64,000 nucleotides of DNA from Haematobia irritans. Taxonomy: Eukaryota > Arthropoda > Insecta > Diptera > Muscidae. The DNA is taken from contig NC_134398.1 of NCBI RefSeq assembly GCF_050003625.1, forward strand, positions 197,973,700 to 198,037,699, in the 5' to 3' direction. The position numbers were made by a program, and so were the translations under genes. The notes under the pieces are model-generated. The model saw only the letters and a program-made list of their open reading frames with translations, did no database searches and was not told the DNA's origin. This document shows, in pieces, positions 34,026 to 44,594 of the stretch (position 1 is its first letter; every line of letters begins with the position of its first letter).

Positions 34026-34865
34026 CCGCGAAAATAAACCCGCTCACGAATATAAAATGAGGCTTTGCGATTCTATTCTGATTGTCGTAACACAGAACAA
34101 TCCAGAAAGCAAAAGTAGGGGCAATAATGAGGATTTACGAAAATACATAAAGACCAATGACCCAAGACAGCAATTTTCATGAGATCGTAATAGGACGGAA
34201 GAACTCCATTTGCTTATGCTTTCCAATGCTTGAAAAGTAATACATTTGAAAATTTTAAAAATAATATTTTTGATATGCACTTAGATGGCCAGAAGCACTT
34301 CATTGAACATTTTATCGAATTTTTGGACAAGGAAAAAATCTTTATGTCAGAGAAAAAAATAGCAAAATTCGCATGCGTATTTTAAGGACTAAAAATCTTT
34401 GGCCTCATGGCAATATTTTTTTTCAGTGCAGGAGTCATATTTTTACTCCGATTTACGTGAAATTTTGCCCAGTAGAAGTAGAATTAACATCGTTACTATG
34501 CATGTCAAATTTGGTCAATTCAAATTTACATATAGCTCCCATATATATTTTTCCGTTGTTTTCCTACGTTGTCCTTGTAAAAACGCACTGCTATTTCAAA
34601 AAAAAATGTAAAAATGACAAAAATGTTCCTATACCTATCGACCGATAAATTATATACGACTTTTGCGAAATTGCATAACAATGGCTTTCGATTTAGTTTT
34701 CCATATTTATTACTAACATTGAAGTCGGCACCAGGGTATTAGCCGATTTATTTTCTTTGCATATCTTTAGGAGTCTTCTATAGATTTCCATAGTCTAAGT
34801 GGACGTATACTAATGGCGAGGGGATGGACTGCTCTACTTTGGCTTGGCTAAAATTGTGTATGATA
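34026..34865. other. Unassigned sequence with a minus-strand B remnant
   Basis: At 34420-34560 a diverged B unit can be read on the minus strand (TACTCCGATTTACGTGAAAT, ATATAGCTCCCATATATAT). No gene is recognised; the frame at 34044-34280 has no domain. The stretch 34720-34745 (GTCGGCACCAGGGTATTAGC) may be a B hairpin remnant. Confidence 0.45.
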
Positions 34866-35440
34866 CCCAGCAAATAAAGTGTCGCCAAAAAAGTAATGAA
34901 AATGTTCTTTTTGGATCCGGAAGTGGTGCAAAATTGACGCAGAAGCGATGAATTTAACATGGGCTTGTCATAGGACGGAAGTCCTCCATTTCAACAGCCG
35001 GTGCACTGAATTTGCATTACTTATTTAGGTGTGATCCGAATTCAATGTTTTGGATATTAATTAGAAAATTCTGTGATATTTTGTCGAATAAATTATTTTT
35101 AAAATTTTTTATAATTTTTAATGGATTCTAACACTTGTCTGAAACGTTTGACCTCAAATATTTTCGAAAATTCTCAATTTTTTCAGATTGGATTTAGCTT
35201 TTTTTTCGACAAAATTTAAATAATTTGTACCATTTTATGAATTCTTGAACTGTTTTTAACCAATTTGAAACAAAAAAAGTTAAAGTTACCCATTAAAAAT
35301 ATGAAAAAACATGTCATTAAAAATTAAATGAAAAGAACTTCCTGTGTAGTTAAAATAAAGAACATCATTGGGAGTACATCTTCTGAAAGTGCTTTTAAAG
35401 TCGTGCCTTTAGAAGAACTTCCAATTTTTTTTTTGCTGGG
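34866..35440 (+). mobile_element. TIR element D2 (575 bp)
   Basis: Second copy of family D, same orientation as D1: CCCAGCAAATAAAGTGTCGC at left, TTTTTTTTTGCTGGG at right. Interior landmarks match D1 throughout (GGATCCGGAAGTGGTGCAAA, GTGTGATCCGAATTCAATG, AAGAACATCATTGGGAGTAC). The left flank is TA; the right flank begins ATATT, so one T of the duplicated TA seems lost. No transposase frame. Confidence 0.9.
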
Positions 35441-36642
35441 ATATTAAAACAATTTTAGCAGCATTCTTTATAATCTTGATACTTTTCTTATAACAATTTA
35501 GCATCTCTATATATTGGTTATAAGCTTTAATTTTCCAAATGCTTATGTGGGCGTCAAAAACAAACTGCCGTGTTTAGTTAGCTTCTTCTTAAAATATTCT
35601 ACAAATTTCGTAGGCTGGTGATTGGATGCTTAGTTCGAGTAATTTCAACAAGTAATTTTATCCTTTAACAAAATTACCTCTGCCTCCGTCGAATAATTTA
35701 TTTCAATGAGCTTCTTGGGTGTTTGTCCTTTTTTTTCTACTTGAGTTTTTTTTTTTTCTCTCTAACTGAACGTGTCTGTAATTTCATGGGATGTAACCTT
35801 AACGATGATACAAGGGCAAAGGAAGAGTTCTTTAATTACAATTTTATGTATGTTCTAGGGTCGTTGTATATTTGGTTGTTTTTTTTTTTTTTTTTTGCTC
35901 ATTTCTTCCTGCGATTTTCTTTTCCTCTAATTGATGTAATTTAATGGATAGGAGGTGTATACAAACTGTTCAGGGACATGTACCACATTAAAAGAATCCA
36001 ATGGATAGAATTCTAAAATACCATAGCATTTGAGTAGGATGTCACTTATTTAATTACCATGGTCTTCTAATGAGCCGACATTTAGGCCATAGTACTGAGT
36101 GACTTCATTGCGATGAGGGCAAATTTATGGGCACATTCGAATAAAAGTATGAGCTAGTTAATTCCAGAAATGTTGTCAATGAAATTATTTAAATAGCTTA
36201 AATTTTTCTTAAATTTATATAAAAATAATTTTAAATAGAATTTAATTTATTCTTTAGTGTCTATTGAATTTTATTTCAATCTATCTTAAAGCCTTTATTT
36301 TGATTTGTCTCCATTTATTCGTAATTATTGGCATAACAACTAATATCAATATATGCGCATGAATATAGGCAAATATGACTTTAATAAAAACAAACAAAAC
36401 CAAATAGCACTCAATACCTCCGAACTTATTTAGTTTTCTGCGGTTTTAATTCCCCTTTCGGAATTGTAACCGCAATTTAAAAAAATTTCATATCTCATTG
36501 TGTGACAACGATGTTGTTGATAATGGCGTTGCAATTATAAATGTTCAATATATTAGATTGTATCGACATATTTTTAGTCTAAATCAGATAAATAAAGAAT
36601 GAAAAAAACACACATATAGAATTTACGGGATTTCAATTTTAA
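35441..36642. other. Non-coding stretch
   Basis: AT-rich, low-copy within the window. Poly-T/pyrimidine runs at 35728-35762 and 35878-35897 create a low-complexity 73-codon frame (35723-35944) without a domain. No repeat family was recognised. Confidence 0.4.
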
Positions 36643-36949
36643 ACAAGTATATACGGCTGTAAGTTCGGCCAGGCCGAAGCTTATGTACCCTCCATCATGG
36701 ATTGCGTAGAAACTTCTTCTAAATACTGCCATCCACAATCGAATTACTTAAGTTGCGGTAACGCTTGCCGATGGCAAGGTATCTTAAACCTCCTAACACC
36801 ATCTTCTAAATTGTATGTAAGTCCATACGTGGTATATATTAAATCAAAAAAGATCGATCCAATACGTAGTTTGACAATACCTTGCCGATGGCACCTAACA
36901 CCATCTTCTAAATTGTATGTAAGTCCATACGTGCTATATATATAATCAA

Positions 36950-37200
36950 ACAAGTAAGGAAAGTCTAAAGTCGGGCGGGGCCGACTATATTATACCCTGC
37001 ACCACTTTATAGATCTAAATTTTGGATACCATATCACATCTGTCAAATGTGTAGGGTGGTATATATAAAGGTTTGTCCCAAACACATACATTTAAATATC
37101 ACTCGATTTGGATAGAATTTGATAGACTTTTACAAAATCTATAGACTCAAAATTTAAGTCGGCTAATGGACTAGGGTGGAACACAATGTTAGTAAAAAAA
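36950..37200 (+). mobile_element. Family B head, tandem to a full B
   Basis: ACAAGTAAGGAAAGTCTAAAG through GGAACACAATGTTAGTAAAA, then immediately a second ACAAGTAAGG at 37201. This 250-base head is nearly identical to the first 240 bases of the following copy, differing by a handful of substitutions. Its own remainder is missing, so it is a reiterated 5' end and not a nested insertion target. Confidence 0.9.
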
Positions 37201-38561
37201 ACAAGTAAGGAAAGTCTAAAGTCGGGCGGGGCCGACTATATTATACCCTGCACCACTTTGTAGATCCAAATTTTCGATACCATATCACATCCGTCAAATG
37301 TGTTGGGGCTATATATAAAGGTTTGTCCCAAATACTTACATTTAAATATCACTCGATCTGGACAGAATTTGATAGCCTTTTACAAAATCTATAGACTCAA
37401 AATTTAAGTCGGCTAATGGACTAGGGTGGAACACAATGTTAGTAAAAAAAAATATGGGAAACATTTAAATCTGAAGCAATCTTAAGGAAACTTCGCTAAA
37501 GTTTATTTATGATTTATCGCTCTATATATATGTATTAGAAGTTTAAGAAAATTAGAGTCATTTTTGCAACTATTCGACTAAGCAGTGGCGATTTTACAAG
37601 GAAAATGTTGGTATTTTGACCATTTTTGTCGAAATCAGAAAAACATATATATGGGAGCTATATCTGAATCTGAACCGATTTCAACCAAATTTGGCACGCA
37701 TAGCAACAATGCTAATTCTACTCCCTGTGCAAAATTTCAACTAAATCGGAGCAAAAAATTAGCCTCTGTGGTCATATGAGTGTAAATCGGGCGAAAGCTA
37801 TATATGGGAGCTATATCTAAATCTGAACCGATTTCAACCAAATTTGGCACGCATAGGTACAATGCTCATTCTACTCCCTGTGCAAAATTTCAATTAAATC
37901 GGAGTAAAAGATTGGCCTCTGTGGTCATATGAGGTTAAATCGGGCGAAAGCTATATATGGGAGCTATATCTAAATCTGAACCGATGTCCACCAAATTTGA
38001 CACGCATAGCTATAATGCTAATTCTACTCCCTGTGCAAAATTTCAACTAAATCGGAGCAAGAAATTGGCCTCTGTGGACAAAGGAGTGTAAATCGGGCGA
38101 AAGCTATATATGGGAGCTATATCTAAATCTGAACCGAGGTGGATGATATTTTGCAAGTTTTTCGAGACTCATAAAATATTGGGATGTTCGGAATTTGAGG
38201 AAGATCGGTTGATATACACGCCAATTATGACCAGATCGGTGAAAAATATATATGGCAGATATATCTAAATCTGAACCGATTTTTTCCAAAATCAATAGGG
38301 ATCGTCTTTGAGTCGAAAAAGGACCCCATACCAAATTTTAGGACAATCGGACTAAAACTGCGAGCTGTACTTTGCACACAAAAATACATCAACAGACAGA
38401 CGGACAGACAGACAGACGGACATCGCTAAATCGACTCAGAATTTAATTCTGAGACGATCGGTATACTAAACGATGGGACTCAGACTTTTCCTTCTTGGCG
38501 TTACATACAAATGCACAAATTTATTATACCCTGTACCACAGTGGTGGTGAAGGGTATAAAA
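37201..38561 (+). mobile_element. Full-length family B copy, reference structure
   Basis: Head ACAAGTAAGGAAAGTCTAAAG, CTGCACCACTTTGTAGATCC. 5' region to GTTAGTAAAAAAAAATATGG, then unique sequence to 37640. Unit landmarks TATGGG at 37650, 37803, 37956 and 38109: three spacings of exactly 153. A last diverged unit follows to 38290. Tail: GACAGACGGACAGACAGACAG, CATCGCTAAATCGACTCAG, CCTTCTTGGCGTTACATAC and hairpin TATACCCTGTACCAC / GTGGTGAAGGGTATAAAA. Codes for no protein. The tail order hairpin, TGTAACG, GAGTCGATTTAGCGATGTCC (reverse strand) is what I recall from DINE-1 of Drosophila. Confidence 0.92.
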
Positions 38562-39597
38562 AGATCGATCCAATACGTAGTTTGACAGTTTGACAAAGTA
38601 GACATAAAATTTTGACAGAAATAAAATTTTAACAAAATTTTCTATAGAAATAAAATTTTCACAAAATTTTCTATAGAAATAAATATTTTGACAAAATTTT
38701 CTATAGAAAGAAAATTTTGACAAAAATTTCTACAGAAATAAAATTTTAACAAAATTTTCTATAGAAATAAACTTTTGACAAAATTTTCTATAGAAATAAA
38801 ATCTTGGTACATTATTTGTGGCTCGAGTGGCACCCATGATTATGAACCGAATAAAATTTGAACAAGATTTTCTATAGAAATAAAATGTTGACAAAATTTT
38901 CTACAGAAATAAAATTTTGAAAATGATGAAAATTTTATTATGAACCGAATAAAATTTTAACAAAATTTTCTATAGAAATAAAATTTTGGTAGATTATTTT
39001 TGGCTCTAGTGGCAACCATGATTATGAACCGATATGGACCAATTTTTGTGTGATTGGACCAATTTTGGTATGGTTGTTAGCGACCATATACTAACACCAC
39101 GTTCCTAATATGAACCGGATCGGATGAATTTTGCTCCTCCTAGAATCTGGAGAACGTTTTATATGGGGGCTATATATAATTATGGACCGATATGGACCAA
39201 TTCTGGCACGGTTGTTAAAGATCATATACTAACACCATGTTCCAAATTACAACCGGCTTGGATGAAATTTGCTTCTCTTGGAGACTTCGCAAGCCAAATC
39301 TGGGGATCGGTTTATATGGGGGCTATATACAATTATGAACCGATGTGGACCAATTTTTGCATGGTTGTTAGAGACCATATACCAACACCATGTACCAAAT
39401 TTCAGCCGGATCGGATGAAATATGCTTATGTTAGAGGCTCCACAAGCCAACTCTGAGGGTCCCTTTATATGGGGACTATACGTAAAAGTGGACCGATATG
39501 GCCCATTTTCAATACCATCCGACCTACATCGATAACAACTACTTGTGCCAAGTTTAAAGTCGATAGCTTGTTTCGTTCGGAAGTTAGGGTGATTTCA

Positions 39598-39676
39598 ACA
39601 GACGGACAGACGGACGGACGGACGGACGGACGGACGGACGGACGGACGGACGGACGGACGGACGGACGGACGGACA
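39598..39676 (+). repeat. Expanded (ACGG)n microsatellite
   Basis: ACAGACGGACAGACGG followed by about 15 further perfect ACGG units. Other A copies have 3 to 6 units here (for example 22685-22713 and 50032-50040), so this allele is much longer. The tract sits at the family's fixed position between GTGATTTCAACAG and CATGCTTAGAACGACTCAG. Confidence 0.95.
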
Positions 39677-39803
39677 TGCTTAGAACGACTCAGAATTTCA
39701 CCACGACCCATAATATATATACTTTATGGGGTCTTAGAGCTATATTTCGACGTGTTACAAACGGAATGACAAAGTTAATATACCCCCATGGAGGGTATAA
39801 AAA

Positions 39804-40390
39804 CGATTTTGTCAAATCTTTGGTATTTACAATCCCTTACAACATTATGAGTTATCAAAAACTCTGGACTTGCAATAGGTGAAAGGACAATGAGGGGAAA
39901 ATAGTTTATCAATAGGACAACATATTTTTGCAGAAACGAAATTGGCCTTAGGAAAGGCGTTATCACAATTTATTGGTCAGCTCGACAAATTTAAGATCTT
40001 CCGCAAATCGATAAATTGATCACAAACTCCCAGCAAATAAACGGAAGTGCAGGATGCAACATTGGTATGAGCTATCCAGAACAGCCTTGAGCATTTTCGT
40101 TCTAACCAGAATATGTCATCAGTCCTAATCGCGTCGGTGTTGCCAGATTTTAGTTTGAGAAAGTGACGTATTTTCGATTCAAAATACAATTTTTTTTGTG
40201 ACTAATTGGTCGAATAACATGAAATTAGTAGTGGTACCTTGTCGCAAAAAATCATAGCAGTAAATATTGATTACTATTTGAGTCTTCATATATTAAAGAT
40301 GTAAGAGTTCACTTGTTTTCTGTTATTATTTTTAAATATCTGATCACAGTGTTGCAAATTTTTTAACACGTTCCTGATAAACGAGTACTC
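39804..40390. other. Non-coding stretch
   Basis: No gene or repeat family recognised. The open frames at 39775-40189 (minus) have no domain. The sequence just before 40390 leads into a worn A exit block (CGATTGCAACTCGAGCC). Confidence 0.4.
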
Positions 40391-42361
40391 TGAAGTACGA
40401 TTGCAACTCGAGCCAAAACTAATCTTATTTTATAAAATTTTATTTCTATAGAAAATGTAGTCACTTTTTTCTATAAAAAATTTGTCAAAATTTTTTTTCT
40501 ATAGAAAAAATTGTCAACATTTTATTTCTATAGAAAATTTTGTAAAAATTTTATTTCTATAGAAACTTTTTCAAAATTTTATTTCTGTAGAAAATTTTGT
40601 CAAAATTTTATTTCCATACAAAATTGTATTTCTATAAAAAATGTTGTCAAAATTTTATTCCTATAGAATTTTTTTTAATTTTTTTTTTTTTATAGAAAAT
40701 TTTGTCAACATTTTATTTCTATAGAAAACTTTGTCAAAATTTTATTTCTATAGAAAACTTTGTCAAAATTTTATTTCTATAGAAAATTTTGTCAAAATTT
40801 TATTTCAATAGAAAATTTTGTCAAAATTTTATTTCTATAGAAAAATTTGTCAACATTTTATTTCTATAGAAAATTTTGTCAAAATTTTATTTCTATAGAA
40901 AACTTTGCAAAATTTTATTTCTACAGAAAATTTTGTCAAAAGTTTATTTCTATAGAATTTTTTTTCAAAATTATTTTTTTTTCTATACAAAATTTTGTCA
41001 AAATTTTATTTCTATAAAAAATTTTGTCAAAATTTTATTTCTATAGGAAATGTTGTCCAAATTTTATTTCTATATAAAATTTTGTCAAAATTTTATTTCT
41101 ATATAAAATGTTGCCAAATTTTATTTCTATAGAAAATTTTATTTCTATAGAATTTTTTATAAAAAAATTTATTGGTACAGAAAATTTTGTCAAAATTTTA
41201 TTTCTATAAAAATTTTGTCAAAATTTTATTTCTATAGAAATTGTGTCACAATTGTATGTCTATAGAAAAAGTTGTCAAAATTTTATTTCTATAGAAAATT
41301 TCGGCAAAATTTTATTTGTATAGATAATTTTTTCAAAATTTTATTTTTAAAGAAAATTTTGTCAAAACTTTATTTCTATAGAAAATTTTGTCAAAATGTT
41401 ATTTCCATAAAAAATTGTATTTCTATAAAAAAGGTAGTCACTTTTTTCTATAGAAAATTTGTCAAAATTTTATTCCCATACAAAATTTTTTCCAAATTTT
41501 ATTTCTATAAAAAAGGTAGTCACTTTTTTCTATAAAAAATTTGTCAAAATTTTATTTCTTTAGAAAAATTTGTCAATATTTTATTTCTATAGGAAATTTT
41601 CTCAAAATTTTATTTCTATAGAAAATTTTTCAAAATTTTATTTCTGTAGAAAATTTTGTCAAAATTTTATTTCTATACAAAATTTTATTTCTGAAGAAAA
41701 TTTGTCAAAATTTTATTTCTATAGAAAATTTTGTCAAACTTTTATTTCTATAGAAAATTTTGTCAAAATTTTATTTCTATAGAAAATTTTATTTCTGTAG
41801 ATTTTTTTTCAAAATGTTGTCAAAATTTTAGTTCTATAGAAAATTTTGTCAAAATTTTATTTCTACAGAAAATTTTGTCAATTTTTTTTTCCATCTTCTT
41901 GGTAAAATTTTATTTCAATATAAAACTTTGTCAAAATTTTATTTTTTATAAAAAAACTTTGTCAACATTTTAATTCTATACAAAATTTTCTCAATATTTT
42001 ATTTCTACAAAAAATTTTGTCAAAGTTTTACTTCCATAGAAAATGTTGTTAAAATTGTATTTCTATATAAAACATTGTGAAAATTTTATTTTTATAAAAA
42101 ATTTGTCAACATTTTAATTCTATCGAAAATTCTGTCAAAATTTTATTTCTGTAGAAAATTTTCTCAATATTTTATTTCTATAAAAAATGTTGTAAAAGTT
42201 TTATTTCCATAGAAAATGTTGTTAAAATTTTATTTCTATATAATACTTTGTCAAAAAATTGTTTTTAAAGAAAACTTTGTCAACATCTTATTTCTATAGA
42301 AAATTTTGTCAACATTTTGTTTCTATAGAAAATTTGTCAAAATTTTGTTTTGCCCATGGTG
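40391..42361 (-). repeat. 29-bp array, about 1.9 kb, with A exit block at left
   Basis: Entered from ACTCGAGCCAAAACTAATC at 40407, the exit block of family A on the minus strand, so this is the satellite module of an A copy. Units are moderately diverged, with many TTTTTT expansions and TATAAAAAA variants. It ends near 42350 with TTTTGCCCATGGTGGGGTC, which may be the remnant of the A head (CCATGGTGGAGGGTACATA). A segment with AAAAAAGGTAGTCACTTTTT recurs at 41426 and 41510. Confidence 0.85.
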
Positions 42362-42938
42362 GGGTCTATAAAATCTAACAATGGCATTTTCATTTACATT
42401 TAACGAGTAATCCTTTACACCCTATGATATCTAAAAGAATCTACAAATGAATTAAATTACAAATGCATTTCATCGATTCATATTTGGTCAATTTCATATT
42501 TTTCCATAGATTTCAATAAAAATATATAATAATTGACGATGTATATACTCAACACTCAATATGGAGAATTTGCATTCTATCATAAAATCACACACATATT
42601 TCGATATCAACAAATATTTCGACATTTCTGTGGGAGTTTGTTAGTAATTTTTCCGTATAATTTCCTCATACCATAATATCAAAAACAAACAAAAAAAAAT
42701 ATTATTTTAGGATGAAATTGTGCACAATAATTTGGTATTATATACAAATATTCTGTATTACAAAGCAATTTCTATGAACATATAAATAATGTGAATATCA
42801 TTTGGACATAGAGAAAATCATGTTAGTGGTTCAAAATAAAAGAAAATTGGAACCATTTGCATCAGTTTTGAATATTTTTGTTTTTACCTTACACTGCTAT
42901 GTAATCGATGTTTAAAGGCTGTAATCTTCGTGAATATA
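42362..42938. other. AT-rich non-coding stretch
   Basis: No gene or repeat family recognised. Confidence 0.4.
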
Positions 42939-43276
42939 CACGCAAAGAAAAAAACGTTTGGAAGACGTGTACCGAAAACGTTTTTCTTTTGTTAGAGTTT
43001 TTTGAATTGCTTCGAAAAATTTAAACTTTTATCACCAAAAAAATTCGTTTGTTACAAAATTTTTATTTTTTCAATAAAAAAAGTTATTTTTGAAACAACA
43101 TCACAGTCCATTTCGTTTATATCAAACACTGTTCTTTTCTGAATTTAGGTCTTTAATAAGACACAATTTACAGTTCAAAATTTAATATACTACAATGTAA
43201 TATTGAACATTTTTTCGAAATCTTCCGAACATATCTGGAATATAGGTAAAAAAAAAAACAAAAACAAAAAAAACTT

Positions 43277-43353
43277 TGGTCGAAGCAGGGATCGAACCCA
43301 CGACCCTTGGCATGCAAGTCGGACGTAGCAACCACTGCTCCACGGTGCCAAAC
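43277..43353 (-). other. tRNA-like cassette 1 in element T1
   Basis: Minus strand: CACCGTGGAGCAGTGG (A box TGGAGCAGTGG), anticodon-arm region GACTTGCATGCCAAGG, then GTCGTGGGTTCGATCCCTGC with a perfect B box GGTTCGATCC. The acceptor ends do not pair well, so I do not call it a functional tRNA. It resembles the SINE heads of this window (GCATGCCCGCCTTGCATGC, GGGTTCGATTCC). Confidence 0.7.
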
Positions 43354-43462
43354 TAAATGTTTGTTTCTGTTAAATAAACTTTGTTTATTCGGTTCGTGGG
43401 CGCCGCAAGCTATGCTATATAAATATAACTTATATGGATATTTACCTATTGATGACCATAAC

Positions 43463-43538
43463 AGGTACATAGCTCAGTGGTTAGTGTGTTGGCTTACAAA
43501 GTGCATGGTCCGCGGTTCGATTCTCCGTCCAGGCGAAA
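43463..43538 (+). other. tRNA-like cassette 2 in element T1
   Basis: TAGCTCAGTGG is a perfect A box; GGTTCGATTCTCCG carries the B box. The anticodon region reads TTGGCTTACAAAGTG, so a canonical fold would put TAC in the anticodon, but the anticodon stem and acceptor stem pair poorly. A second copy lies at 51179-51258 on the minus strand. Different from cassette 1 in sequence. Confidence 0.7.
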
Positions 43539-43984
43539 GGTAAAAAAAATTTTTAAAATTTATAAAATCGTATAATTTCTTCTACATTGTTGGTATTGCA
43601 GGAAAAGGTGTTAAGAACTAAAAACCCTCGTGGATGTGAGAAAGATGTGAGGGAAAATGCCATTAGCAAGAAAACAATGTTTTTTTTTTTTTTTTTGAGT
43701 TTGTCTTTATGAAATTGTTTTTACATCCTGGAAAAGTTTAAACGTTTATCACAAAAAGTATATACTTCTCTTCCAAATACACTTCCTTACAGCGAAAAGC
43801 AAATGAGAAACGAACTTTGTTTGTCTAAAATTTCGTTTGGGAGGAAAGAATTATTTTTTTGCATGTAGATCTGCTGAATATGACTCAAAGATACCAGTGA
43901 TAAATAAGGATCGATTTAAAATACCGAACTGGCCGGCTGTGCGTCTATTTGACCGATCATATAATTGATTTCCGCTATGTCCTA

Positions 43985-44535
43985 AGCGCCATATTTATAC
44001 CATTTACCACTACTGTGGTACAGACTATAATAAGTTTGTGCAATTGTTTGCAACGCCCAGCAGGGGCAGTTATAGAGCCATCATTTAGTACACCGATCGT
44101 CTTAGAATTAAATTCTGTGTTGGTCTAGCTTTGTCCGTCTGTCTGACTGTTTGTTTGTATGTTCATGTATTTTTATGTGCAAAGTACTGCTCACAGTTTA
44201 AGTCGATTATCCTCGAATTTGGCATAGGGTCTTACTTCGACTAAAAGACAATCGCTATTGATTTTGAAACAATTCGGTTCAGATTTCGATATAGCTGTCA
44301 TACATATGTATCACCTATCTGGACATAATTGACGTATGTATTTATTAACCGATTTTCCTAAAATTCACCACAAATGCTTTGTGGTTCTTGTAAACCCTGC
44401 AAAAATATTTCCTATACCCTTCACCACTATTGTGCAAGGTGCCCAAAACTTGCCAACCGGTTTAGATTTAGATATAACTCCCATATATATTTTTCATCCG
44501 GTATGGCTTTATATGGTTCCAGAGCACAATTGCCA
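43985..44535 (-). mobile_element. Diverged family B fragment, minus strand
   Basis: From left: worn hairpin (TATACCATTTACCACTACTG / TGGTACAGACTATAATA), TTGCAACGCCCAGCAGG, TTAGAATTAAATTCTGTG, TTTGTCCGTCTGTCTGACTG and one to two degenerate units (ATTCGGTTCAGATTTCGATA, CCCATATATATTTTTCATCC). Head missing. This is the same tail as at 38390-38561 read in reverse. Confidence 0.8.
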
Positions 44536-44594
44536 AACGATTCAAATTACAAAAAATTACAAAAAAAAAAACTACCAAAAAATATTTTATTTAT

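Larger units (their letters stand above)
36643..39803 (+). mobile_element. Family A copy carrying a nested B array
   Basis: Head ACAAGTATATACGGCTGTAAG. In its 5' region a piece of about 70 bp (from TGTAAGTCCATACGTGG) is repeated at 36816 and 36918. At 36950 the B insertion starts after AATCAAA, and A resumes at about 38562 with AGATCGATCCAATACGTAG, matching 36852. Then 29-bp blocks (38598-38800 and 38850-38990, reverse orientation), about four minisatellite units, the expanded ACGG tract, tail block and a very short hairpin TATACCCCCATGG / AGGGTATAAAA. No duplication flanks the B insert beyond the A-run. Confidence 0.9.
42939..43865. mobile_element. Element T1: TIR element with two divergent tRNA-like cassettes (927 bp)
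   Basis: Ends CACGCAAAGAAAAAAACG and, on the opposite strand, CATGCAAAAAAATAATTC, flanked by TA at 42937-42938 and 43866-43867. Subterminal motifs ACGTTTGGAAG (left) and TTCGTTTGGGAGG (right) recall the ACATATGTTTGG motifs of T2. The centre holds one tRNA-like cassette on each strand, pointing outward. Homology to the reverse complement of 51050-51660 extends over both cassettes, the 110-bp spacer and both sides, for example TTTCGTTTATATCAAACACTG at 43112 against the same sequence in T2. No transposase frame is present. Confidence 0.75.

Noticed and set aside
43277..43538. Two genuine tRNA genes
   Set aside because: A and B boxes are good, but acceptor and anticodon stems pair poorly and the same cassettes recur inside a mobile element at 51179-51443.
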